A program made the translations under genes and the position numbers. Under the pieces are notes generated by a model, which saw only the letters and a program-made list of their open reading frames with translations, had not been told where the DNA came from and did not search any database. A DNA stretch of 12,872 bases from RGIG1995 sp045126815. GTDB lineage: Bacteria > Bacillota > Clostridia > Oscillospirales > CAG-272. Shown piece after piece: positions 8,143 through 12,872 of the stretch. The first letter of the stretch is position 1. Every line of letters begins with the position of its first letter. The stretch covers positions 1 to 12,872 of the forward strand of contig JBGVPD010000082.1 of NCBI GenBank assembly GCA_045126815.1, in the 5' to 3' direction.

Positions 8143-8525
8143 TCTCCGAAAGCGTTTTTGTAATGTTTGATATTAAGTGATACAAATCCGTTGTTTTCAT
8201 CGTTTCCTATTATTTCAAGAACGTCTATACGAGGTTTCTTGTTTGTCTTGAATTTGCTGAGATAATACTTTGCCGTATAAAGTATATGCTTTCTTTTTTG
8301 CTGTGTTACGGCATAGACAGGTCTTCCGTATTTTAAGAGATGTACGGAGTTTTTGCGGTATTTAACCTCAACAAAAACAATATATTTTTCATCTTCGGCT
8401 ATTATGTCAATTTCTCCGTGAGGGGAAGTGAAGTTGCGGTGTGTAACTGTATAGCCGTTTTTGGTTAGAAAGTCACAAGCGGCATTTTCGCCCTGTCTGC
8501 CCGTTTGTCTCGTCGTATCAGCCAT
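8139..8525 (-). CDS. yraN: YraN/UPF0102 family predicted nuclease-like protein
   Basis: This 128-residue protein of the UPF0102 family has a PD-(D/E)xK nuclease-like fold with no firmly established function. Visible signature residues are Glu13 in GRQGENAA, GEID (37-40) with Asp40, and the EVK of VFVEVKYR (Glu53, Lys55). RIDVLEI (99-105) is the conserved C-terminal strand. All candidate catalytic residues are present. The start codon overlaps the end of rnhB by 8 bases and the stop overlaps the next gene by 4. Only a weak ribosome binding site is seen (AAAG next to the ATG), so translation is probably coupled to rnhB. Association with rnhB and rbgA is widespread and supports a nucleic acid role, which remains an inference. 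Confidence 0.92.
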   Translation of the reverse strand: MADTTRQTGRQGENAACDFLTKNGYTVTHRNFTSPHGEIDIIAEDEKYIVFVEVKYRKNSVHLLKYGRPVYAVTQQKRKHILYTAKYYLSKFKTNKKPRIDVLEIIGNDENNGFVSLNIKHYKNAFGE

Positions 8526-9126
8526 CTTTATTTAAAAGCTTTCTCAAAAACAGACTTCTGTGTTCGGGGCAGGGGCCGTATTTAAGAATAGCCTCTCTGT
8601 GTTCTTTGGTTGCATAACCTTTATGCTTTGCAAAGCCGTACATTGGGTATTTCTCATCAAGTTCGTAACACATACGGTCTCTTGTAACTTTTGCAAGAAT
8701 AGATGCCGCAGCAATATTCGGGGATTTTGCATCTCCGCCTATTATTGCTTTTGACGGCAAGGCAAAACCTTTGTTTACGTTACCGTCAACGAGGATAAAT
8801 TCCGGAGGGATATCTAACTTTTCAACGGCTCTTCTCATGGCGAGTAAAGCGCATTCGAGAATGTTGTATCGTTCTATTTCTTCAACGGAACAGGTCGCAA
8901 CGGCGTAGCTAACGGCGTTTTCCTGAATAATCTTAAAAAGCTCTTCTCGTTTTTTCTCCGACAGCTTTTTTGAGTCATTGAGTCCCTTGATTTCAATACC
9001 TATCGGCAGAATACAAGCAGCAGCGGCAACGTCGCCTGCCAACGGGCCTCGTCCTGCTTCGTCGCAACCGCAAATTATTTTATATCCGTTGTTTTGTAAT
9101 TCGTTTTCCAAATCCCAGTTTAACAT
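8518..9126 (-). CDS. rnhB: Ribonuclease HII
   Basis: RNase HII cuts the RNA strand of RNA-DNA hybrids and incises 5' of single ribonucleotides in DNA, starting ribonucleotide excision repair. The 202-residue product has the normal length. The four acidic active-site residues are visible: Asp22 and Glu23 in CDEAGRGPLAG (21-31), Asp114 in VDGN, and Asp132 in GGDAKS. ASILAKVTRDR (141-151) and YGFAKHKGY (163-171) are also conserved, the first Tyr being the residue that senses the RNA-DNA junction in characterised members. An AAGG about ten bases upstream serves the ATG start. The gene starts 26 bases after rbgA and overlaps yraN. Confidence 0.97.
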   Translation of the reverse strand: MLNWDLENELQNNGYKIICGCDEAGRGPLAGDVAAAACILPIGIEIKGLNDSKKLSEKKREELFKIIQENAVSYAVATCSVEEIERYNILECALLAMRRAVEKLDIPPEFILVDGNVNKGFALPSKAIIGGDAKSPNIAAASILAKVTRDRMCYELDEKYPMYGFAKHKGYATKEHREAILKYGPCPEHRSLFLRKLLNKDG

Positions 9127-9152
9127 GTTTTGTTAACCTTTTTTACAGTATT

Positions 9153-10025
9153 TTAGTTTTCGGGCGGAAGTTCTAACGTGATGTTACCTATTTTTGCGCC
9201 TCTGAATTCGTCAAGCAGCATCGTCGCCGTTCTTTCGTAGTTAACCTCGCCTCCCGAAATAAGAAATCCGCGTTTTCTACCGATAGCTTCAAAGATCTCG
9301 TAGTCTTGTATGTCGGAGTCGAGGTCTTTTTCTGTCAGTTTGTAGCGTTGCATCAAAAGATCGGGGTACAGTTCTCTTAGGCGCGAACAAAGTATGACCG
9401 CAAGTGATTCGGTATCCAGAATAGCATCTCGGATAGCGCCCGTTAATGCTAAGTTTTCACCTATTTTTTCGTCGTCGAATTTGGGCCATAATACGCCCGG
9501 CATATCCATAAGGTCAAGACCTATCGAGGTTGGCACCCACTGTTTTGTGAGTGTAACGCCGGGGCGGTCTTCTACCTTAACTTTTTTTGAACCTGCAAGT
9601 TTGTTTATCAAAGATGATTTTCCGGAGTTGGGAATACCAACGATCATCGCTTTTATGTTTCTGCCTACCATTCCTTTTTCTTCGTATCTTGAAATTTTTT
9701 CTTCAAGGATCTCTTTAATGGTGGGCATAATATCGTTAATGCCGTAGCCGGTAATGCTGTCGATAAAAAGGCACGATTGATTTGTTGACTTATAGTGATT
9801 TTTCCATTTTGCAGTGGCGTCTTTATCGGCAAGACTTGATTTGCTCAGCAAAGTCAGTAGGGGTTTGTTTTCGGCTAAGGTCTCAATTTCGGGGTTCTTT
9901 GAACTTATAGGGATTCTTGAATCAAGTACGTTGATCAAAATATCAACGGATGAAAGACTTTCCTTCATAAGTCGGCGTGTTTTCGCCATGTGTCCCGGAA
10001 ACCATTGTATCTGCGTAGAGGGCAT
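9153..10025 (-). CDS. rbgA: RbgA/YlqF, ribosome biogenesis GTPase with an altered G4 motif
   Basis: RbgA is a circularly permuted GTPase needed for late 50S subunit assembly. The 290-residue product has the family's N-terminal WFPGHMAK (8-15) with His12, matching the catalytic histidine of this family. The permuted motifs follow: G4 near 61-64, G5-like SITG (90-93), G1 GIPNSGKS (130-137), G2 threonine in RPGVTLT (154-160) and G3 DMPG (174-177). The C-terminal RNA-contacting region is complete. The G4 motif reads SKSS instead of NKxD, so the Asn and the base-reading Asp are both replaced by Ser. The ATG has AAAGGA eight bases upstream. It lies 40 bases after lepB, the common order. Confidence 0.95.
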   Translation of the reverse strand: MPSTQIQWFPGHMAKTRRLMKESLSSVDILINVLDSRIPISSKNPEIETLAENKPLLTLLSKSSLADKDATAKWKNHYKSTNQSCLFIDSITGYGINDIMPTIKEILEEKISRYEEKGMVGRNIKAMIVGIPNSGKSSLINKLAGSKKVKVEDRPGVTLTKQWVPTSIGLDLMDMPGVLWPKFDDEKIGENLALTGAIRDAILDTESLAVILCSRLRELYPDLLMQRYKLTEKDLDSDIQDYEIFEAIGRKRGFLISGGEVNYERTATMLLDEFRGAKIGNITLELPPEN

Positions 10026-10065
10026 TTTTTAAGTCCTTTCTTAAAGGTTTTAAAAAGAGAAAGTG

Positions 10066-11259
10066 TTAGTCAACCTTTCCGATCTTGTCCAGAGGGGATA
10101 ATCTAAATATAACTTTACCCAAAACGTATCTCTCGTCAACCAGACCTATGCGAGTATCTCTTGAGTCGAGTGAGTTCGTTCTGTTGTCACCCATAACGAA
10201 TACGTATCCTTCGGGAACGGTCAAGGGGAAAGAAACGGGTGAGCCGACCGTCTGGTTCATGTTGCCTGCGGTGCGGTTGATATACGTTTCGTCGAGCGGT
10301 ACTCCGTCAACGGTTACCGTCCACGTTTCAGGATCCATATCAACGGTCTGTCCTGCCGTTGCAATAATTCTCTTGACCAACGGTTCTTTTGAGTGTGAGG
10401 GCGCGTTAAATACGATTATATCGTTTTCTTCAGGTGTATACATTAAGTTTGATATTATAAGCAACTCTTGGTTGTGGAGGGTGTTTTTCATTGAGTCGCC
10501 GTCAACAACTGCTAATCTGAAAACAAAAGTAAACAGCATCAAAGCAAAGGCTGCTGACAAAACGATAACTTCGATCCAGTCATAGAATGATGACAAAGCT
10601 TTTGAAGTACCGTTATTCTGCTGTTGCCATTTTCTCTTATCTCTTTCCTTGTTTTTTCTGTCTTGTTTTTCTTCGGAAAAGATCTGTGAAAAGAGTTCGT
10701 CGTCTTTGTCTCTTTCGTGAGAAAGGGGAATAAAAGCAAATTCTTCCTCAGTCTCGGGACTGTTTTCGGATACGTCTGTATCGTCAGAAACGATTTTTTC
10801 GGTAGTTTCTTCTTGTTTTTCTTCAATAACCAATTCGGTTTCTTCCTCTTCTTTGGAATCGTTTGCTTGGGAAGAGAAACGAAAATCATCGGGGAGTTTG
10901 CGGTTTTCGAAACAAGCGAGCAATTCGTCAAATATTTTTGATGAGGGAGAGGGGGATTCGGTTTCTTCCTTTTGGTCTTTGGGGATTAAGGTGAAGTTGG
11001 CTATATCTTCATCAATTTCAGGTTCTTTGACCTCTTCAGTCTCTTCAACTTCTTCGGTTTCTTCAACCTCTTCAGTTTCTTCAACTGTTTCAGTTGCTTC
11101 GACCTCTTCAGTCTCTTCGTTCTGCTGCTTTTTTAACATATCTACGGCATCTTGAAGAGACACTGAAGTATCAAGAAGCTCGGATAATCTTTTGAGTATG
11201 GAAGTTAATTCTTCGTCTTGTCGGTTATCAGGGGTTTTGTTGAAATCGTCTGTATTCAT
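10066..11259 (-). CDS. lepB: Signal peptidase I with a long acidic N-terminal extension
   Basis: This membrane serine protease removes signal peptides from exported proteins. From the chosen ATG it is 397 residues, about twice the usual Gram-positive size. Residues 222-397 form a complete type I signal peptidase: one membrane segment (about 229-250), catalytic Ser256 in GDSM, Lys297 in VKRIIA, and the box GDNRTNSLDSR (357-367). Residues 1-221 are hydrophilic and strongly acidic, rich in Glu, with five copies of an EETEEV-like unit (48-77) and a possible amphipathic helix at 15-45. A basic stretch (about 201-210) precedes the membrane segment, which places the extension in the cytoplasm. A TTG-initiated upstream extension is rejected because it overlaps the promoter, while the ATG has GGAGGG four bases before it. 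Confidence 0.95.
   Translation of the reverse strand: MNTDDFNKTPDNRQDEELTSILKRLSELLDTSVSLQDAVDMLKKQQNEETEEVEATETVEETEEVEETEEVEETEEVKEPEIDEDIANFTLIPKDQKEETESPSPSSKIFDELLACFENRKLPDDFRFSSQANDSKEEEETELVIEEKQEETTEKIVSDDTDVSENSPETEEEFAFIPLSHERDKDDELFSQIFSEEKQDRKNKERDKRKWQQQNNGTSKALSSFYDWIEVIVLSAAFALMLFTFVFRLAVVDGDSMKNTLHNQELLIISNLMYTPEENDIIVFNAPSHSKEPLVKRIIATAGQTVDMDPETWTVTVDGVPLDETYINRTAGNMNQTVGSPVSFPLTVPEGYVFVMGDNRTNSLDSRDTRIGLVDERYVLGKVIFRLSPLDKIGKVD
11029..11118 (-). repeat. Five tandem 18-base repeats coding EETEEV in lepB
   Basis: Five consecutive 18-base units encode EETEEV, EATETV, EETEEV, EETEEV and EETEEV (LepB residues 48-77). The second unit has diverged most. Units are in frame, so gain or loss of copies would only change the length of the acidic stretch, which makes the site a candidate for length variation between strains. 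Confidence 0.9.
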
Positions 11260-11320
11260 ATTACCCTCCGTTTTTATCGAAAATATATAGTAAACAAAAT
11301 ATAAATATCTAATCTTAAAT

Positions 11321-11349
11321 ATTATAACATAAAAATTATAAATATACAA
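11321..11349 (-). promoter_or_regulatory. Predicted extended -10 promoter for the lepB operon
   Basis: On the minus strand, TTGTAT (11344-11349) is followed after 17 bases by TATAAT (11321-11326), with TG one base before the -10 box. Transcription would start near 11314, giving a leader of about 55 AT-rich bases to the lepB start codon. A good ribosome binding site GGAGGG lies just before the start. No operator or structured leader is evident. Confidence 0.75.
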
Positions 11350-11411
11350 GATATTTAAAAATTATGGATGGGCGATAAATGTTAACAAAATGTAAAAAAT
11401 GGGCGGTTGTC

Positions 11412-11439
11412 TTGAAATTTCCTAAAAGTATGGTATAAT
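11412..11439 (+). promoter_or_regulatory. Predicted extended -10 promoter for rplS
   Basis: TTGAAA (11412-11417) is followed after 16 bases by a perfect TATAAT (11434-11439) with TG at 11431-11432, an extended -10. Transcription would start around 11446. The promoter is back to back with the lepB promoter, with about 60 bases between the two -35 boxes. Confidence 0.8.
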
Positions 11440-11445
11440 ACCATA

Positions 11446-11531
11446 GACTCTCTATGTAGGGAGCACTATTTTTGAGCGGTCCTCTGTATTAGCTGTGCAT
11501 GAACGTTCGTATATATTAAGGAGGAGCCACT
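11446..11531 (+). ncRNA. rplS 5' leader, possible L19 autoregulatory leader RNA
   Basis: The leader runs from the predicted start site to the rplS start codon, about 85 bases. It begins with a small hairpin, CTCTC/GGGAG (11448-11452 with 11459-11463). A longer-range pairing GCAC/GTGC and the palindrome GAACGTTC near 11503-11510 lie further on, before the ribosome binding site AAGGAGG. L19 leader motifs that act in ribosomal protein feedback are known from other Firmicutes. Membership here is a guess from position and length only, as the consensus could not be aligned. Confidence 0.35.
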
Positions 11532-11876
11532 ATGGATTTGGTAAAGGCTTTAACAAATGAGCAGCTTAAAGAAAACGTACCTGTACTTAACATTGGTGAC
11601 ACAGTAAAAGTTCACAACAAGATTAAAGAAGGTACAAGAGAAAGAATTCAGATTTTCGAAGGAACTATCATTGCTCGTCACGGCGGCGGTATTTCCGAAA
11701 CTTTCACAGTACGTCGTATATCCTACGGTGTAGCTGTTGAAAAGACATTCCCTGTTCACTCACCTAACGTAGAAAAGGTAGAGATCACAAGAACAGGTAA
11801 GGTAAGACGTGCTAAACTTTATTACCTTCGTGACAAAGTTGGAAAAGATTCCAAAGTTAAAGAGCTTATTGACTAA
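11532..11876 (+). CDS. rplS: 50S ribosomal protein L19
   Basis: L19 is a large-subunit protein at the interface with the 30S subunit. The 114-residue product has the usual length and the conserved blocks: GDTVKVHNKIKEG (22-34), RIQIFEGTIIARHGGG (38-53), ETFTVRRISYGVAVEKTFP (56-74) and the basic C-terminal RAKLYYLRDKVGK (93-105). The ATG follows a strong AAGGAGGAG. It has its own promoter and terminator and is monocistronic. It faces away from lepB, whereas in many Firmicutes it sits upstream of lepB-rbgA in the same direction after rpsP-rimM-trmD. Those partner genes are not in the window. Confidence 0.98.
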   Translation: MDLVKALTNEQLKENVPVLNIGDTVKVHNKIKEGTRERIQIFEGTIIARHGGGISETFTVRRISYGVAVEKTFPVHSPNVEKVEITRTGKVRRAKLYYLRDKVGKDSKVKELID

Positions 11877-11883
11877 GCAAAAC

Positions 11884-11914
11884 AAAAAACTCAGGATAAC
11901 ACCTGAGTTTTTTT
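11884..11914 (+). terminator. Intrinsic terminator of rplS
   Basis: The stem CTCAGG/CCTGAG (11890-11895 with 11902-11907) has a 6-base loop. It is extended by an upstream A-run pairing with the downstream T-run, and seven T residues follow the stem. It lies about 14 bases after the rplS stop codon. Confidence 0.9.
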
Positions 11915-11960
11915 ATTTTTTTTGCATTATTATTGGATTAAAATACTATCACATTTAAAT

Positions 11961-11998
11961 TCGTAGGGGAGAACTGTGTTCTCCCGTTTTACAAACGA
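11961..11998 (+). repeat. A1 hairpin repeat (TCGTAGGGG type)
   Basis: It begins TCGTAGGGG and has a perfect 8-bp stem GGGAGAAC/GTTCTCCC (11967-11974 with 11978-11985), then CGTTTTACAAACGA. The first and last four bases, TCGT and ACGA, are inverted. Repeats of this type are familiar in clostridial intergenic DNA (recalled, not searched). Confidence 0.7.
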
Positions 11999-12042
11999 TT
12001 TTAACCAATAATATTGGGATAAAAGTTACTTTCCCTCCTAAC

Positions 12043-12080
12043 TCGTAGGGGGCGACGTCCTCGACGCCCCGTTTTATAAA
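12043..12080 (+). repeat. A2 hairpin repeat (TCGTAGGGG type)
   Basis: It has the same layout as A1: a TCGTAGGGGG start, stem GGGGCG/CGCCCC (12049-12054 with 12065-12070), and the tail CGTTTTATAAAC. It is the intact counterpart of A3, which carries an insertion in this loop. Confidence 0.7.
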
Positions 12081-12109
12081 CAATTTATACTTTTTTCATA
12101 TTTTAACAT

Positions 12110-12195
12110 GGTAGGGGGCGACGCACACGAGAACCCCCAAACCTTACTACGTGCGGTTCGGGGAACCCCTACCTCGACGCCCCGTTTTATAAACT
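12110..12195 (+). repeat. A3 hairpin repeat interrupted by a B element
   Basis: The left arm GTAGGGGGCGACG (to 12123) and right arm CCTCGACGCCCCG plus TTTTATAAAC (from 12172) match A2 almost exactly. The 48 bases between them (12124-12171) are not in A2 and contain an inverted B repeat. Insertion of B into the loop of an A element explains the structure simply. Confidence 0.75.
12128..12170 (-). repeat. B1 repeat, inverted, inside A3
   Basis: CGAGAACCCCCAAACCT followed by CGGTTCGGGGAACCCC is the reverse complement of the ends of B3 (12773-12819). The middle differs: TACTACGTG here against the complement of GAATGAAATGA in B3. Confidence 0.7.
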
Positions 12196-12244
12196 TTTCT
12201 GACATTATTGGAATAAAAATAACTTACCTTACTGACTCTTTTAT

Positions 12245-12321
12245 GTTACTTTCTTGCTGCGACAAGAAAGTAACCAAAGAAGTCGCCAAAAGGGAGAGGG
12301 GTTGCGATTCCCCCCTCCCTT
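12245..12321 (+). repeat. C1 repeat: 12-bp perfect hairpin plus GC-rich hairpin
   Basis: GTTACTTTCTTG/CAAGAAAGTAAC (12245-12256 with 12263-12274) is a perfect 12-bp stem. It is followed by CAAAGAAGTCGCCAA and a second stem AGGGAGAGGGG with CCCCCTCCCT (about 12291-12320). Bases 12268-12289 recur exactly, inverted, at the right edge of the window (12851-12872). Confidence 0.8.
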
Positions 12322-12555
12322 TGAACCCTACCCCCTAAACGCTTTGTTTCACTGCACCTTACATAAATATAAGATTTTTTATCTGTTTAGGTCGGTTTAT
12401 GCTCACACAAGACGGGAAATATATTGTCGGGGGATTATTTTTTTGTTTGCGTATAATTTATGTTTTATTTAAGACGGTTTATTTAGTGTGTAATTGATAT
12501 TTGTTTAAGATGGTTTGAAACGTAAAGAGTATGTTTTAACGGGACGTCGAGATAG

Positions 12556-12596
12556 GTGTTCCCCGAGCGAATGAAATGAGGTTTTTTGGGGGCACG
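12556..12596 (+). repeat. B2 repeat, diverged
   Basis: GTGTTCCCCGAGCGAATGAAATGAGG followed by a T-run and GGGGGCAC shares its core with B3. GTGTTCCCC pairs with GGGGGCAC across the loop. It is enclosed by a further pairing of GGGAC (12541-12545) with GTCCC (12606-12610), again a B element within a larger hairpin. Confidence 0.6.
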
Positions 12597-12633
12597 GGGA
12601 CGTCGGTCCCTATAAAGATAAGAAGCATTGTAA

Positions 12634-12661
12634 TCGTAGGGGCGACCTTTGGTCACCTATT
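12634..12661 (+). repeat. A4 hairpin repeat, degenerate
   Basis: It begins TCGTAGGGGCGACC, has the loop TTT, then GGTCACCTA and a T-run. It is an A-type hairpin with one mismatch in the stem and without the full CGTTTTA tail. Confidence 0.55.
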
Positions 12662-12772
12662 TTTATATCCGACAAGCATTTATTAAATGATAAAGCAAGA
12701 CGATATTACGCAATAAAGATCCAAACCACGAAGCCTGCGGAGTGTGTTTGGCCGTTTTAAGAGGAGGGGGCA

Positions 12773-12819
12773 GTTCGGGGTTCCCCGAACCGAATGAAAT
12801 GAGGTTTGGGGGTTCTCGA
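12773..12819 (+). repeat. B3 repeat
   Basis: The palindrome GTTCGGGG/CCCCGAAC (12773-12780 with 12783-12790) is followed by CGAATGAAATGAGG and TTTGGGGGTTCTCG. It is the most complete B copy in the window and lies next to C2. Confidence 0.7.
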
Positions 12820-12872
12820 GGGGAGGAGGAAATCGGAATCCTCCTCCCCCTTGGCGACTTCTTTGGTTACTT
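12820..12872 (-). repeat. C2 repeat, inverted, cut by the window edge
   Basis: The stem GGGGAGGAGGA/TCCTCCTCCCC (12820-12830 with 12839-12849) is followed by 22 bases (12851-12872) identical to the complement of 12268-12289 in C1. The first hairpin of the C unit would lie beyond the window. C1 and C2 are in opposite orientation and enclose about 530 bases. Confidence 0.75.

Larger units (their letters stand above)
11929..12226 (+). repeat. D repeats: three direct copies of an ATTATTGGATAAAA-like unit
   Basis: Related sequences occur at about 11929-11950, 12010-12032 and 12204-12226, each close to ATTATTGGAATAAAA followed by TACT- or AACTT-like bases. They alternate with the A hairpins, so the stretch looks like a short imperfect tandem array. 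The first copy also pairs with an inverted sequence at 11998-12014 around hairpin A1, making a palindrome of about 85 bases. Confidence 0.65.
11916..12872. other. Gene-free repeat island
   Basis: No credible coding gene is seen over about 950 bases. The stretch holds at least four families of short repeats, annotated separately here as A to D, arranged in direct, inverted and nested fashion. The interval 12340-12540 shows no recognisable repeat and is AT-rich. Open frames such as 12108-12338 run through hairpins on both arms and are best read as chance translations of repeats. The island continues past the window edge. Confidence 0.8.

Noticed and set aside
10085..10585. Long open frame of 166 codons opposite lepB
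   Set aside because: It is antisense to the conserved catalytic domain of signal peptidase I and has no independent support.
321..11259. A new defence, secretion or biosynthetic system among the minus-strand genes
   Set aside because: Every gene belongs to a recognised housekeeping or widespread family. The novelty is limited to extensions, one motif change and repeat structure.
11260..11349. Upstream extension of lepB starting at TTG 11349
   Set aside because: It would place the coding start on the promoter -35 box, is AT-rich and hydrophobic by chance, and lacks a ribosome binding site. The ATG at 11259 has a strong one.
12108..12338. Open frame of 76 codons on the plus strand in the repeat island
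   Set aside because: It runs through hairpins A3 and C1 and its residues come from both arms of palindromes. It has no ribosome binding site, no recognisable domain and a composition typical of translated repeats.
12254..12472. Open frame of 72 codons overlapping repeat C1
   Set aside because: It starts inside the C1 hairpin, overlaps another chance frame, and lacks a ribosome binding site and any protein-like pattern.
11916..12872. Possible CRISPR array in the repeat island
   Set aside because: Repeats are of several families, unequal in spacing and orientation, with no constant repeat and unique spacer pattern and no cas genes.

Overview
The window looks like a chromosomal stretch from a low-to-moderate GC Gram-positive bacterium of the class Clostridia, possibly Oscillospirales-like. 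The lineage is inferred from AGGAGG-type ribosome binding sites, the gene order tig-clpP-clpX and lepB-rbgA-rnhB-yraN, and protein style; no 16S rRNA gene is present. No phage, CRISPR, toxin, secretion or biosynthetic system was found. The genes are conserved housekeeping genes. The unusual content is in protein tails, one altered GTPase motif and a dense repeat island.

Layout: 1-270 holds a hairpin-rich dispersed repeat, then a perfect 19-bp bidirectional terminator (271-311). Eleven genes follow, all on the minus strand from 11259 down to 321. In transcription order they are lepB (signal peptidase I), rbgA (50S assembly GTPase), rnhB (RNase HII), yraN (UPF0102 nuclease-like), an M19 membrane-dipeptidase-like enzyme, thrC (threonine synthase), a metallophosphoesterase, tig (trigger factor), clpP, clpX and a diacylglycerol-kinase-family lipid kinase. 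Short gaps and overlaps (8 bases between rnhB and yraN, 4 bases between yraN and the dipeptidase gene) suggest one transcript from lepB to the phosphoesterase gene. A second promoter (4836-4864) drives tig-clpP-clpX and possibly the kinase. A good extended -10 promoter precedes lepB (11321-11349).

On the plus strand, rplS (ribosomal protein L19) is transcribed divergently from lepB. It has its own extended -10 promoter, a leader of about 85 bases that may be structured, and a strong terminator. Many Firmicutes have rplS upstream of lepB-rbgA in the same direction, so this arrangement suggests a local inversion or relocation.

From 11916 to the window end there is no credible gene. This stretch of about 950 bases is packed with several families of short palindromic repeats, in direct, inverted and nested arrangement. 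In one place a 48-base element of one family sits inside the hairpin loop of another.

Functionally the genes cover protein maturation and quality control (nascent-chain folding, ATP-dependent degradation, signal peptide removal), ribosome assembly and genome maintenance, plus amino acid, peptide and lipid metabolism. Two proteins have unusual low-complexity extensions: a Lys/Thr/Ala-rich tail on trigger factor and a roughly 220-residue acidic, repeat-containing N-terminus on LepB. RbgA has Ser-Lys-Ser-Ser where the guanine-recognition motif Asn-Lys-x-Asp is expected.
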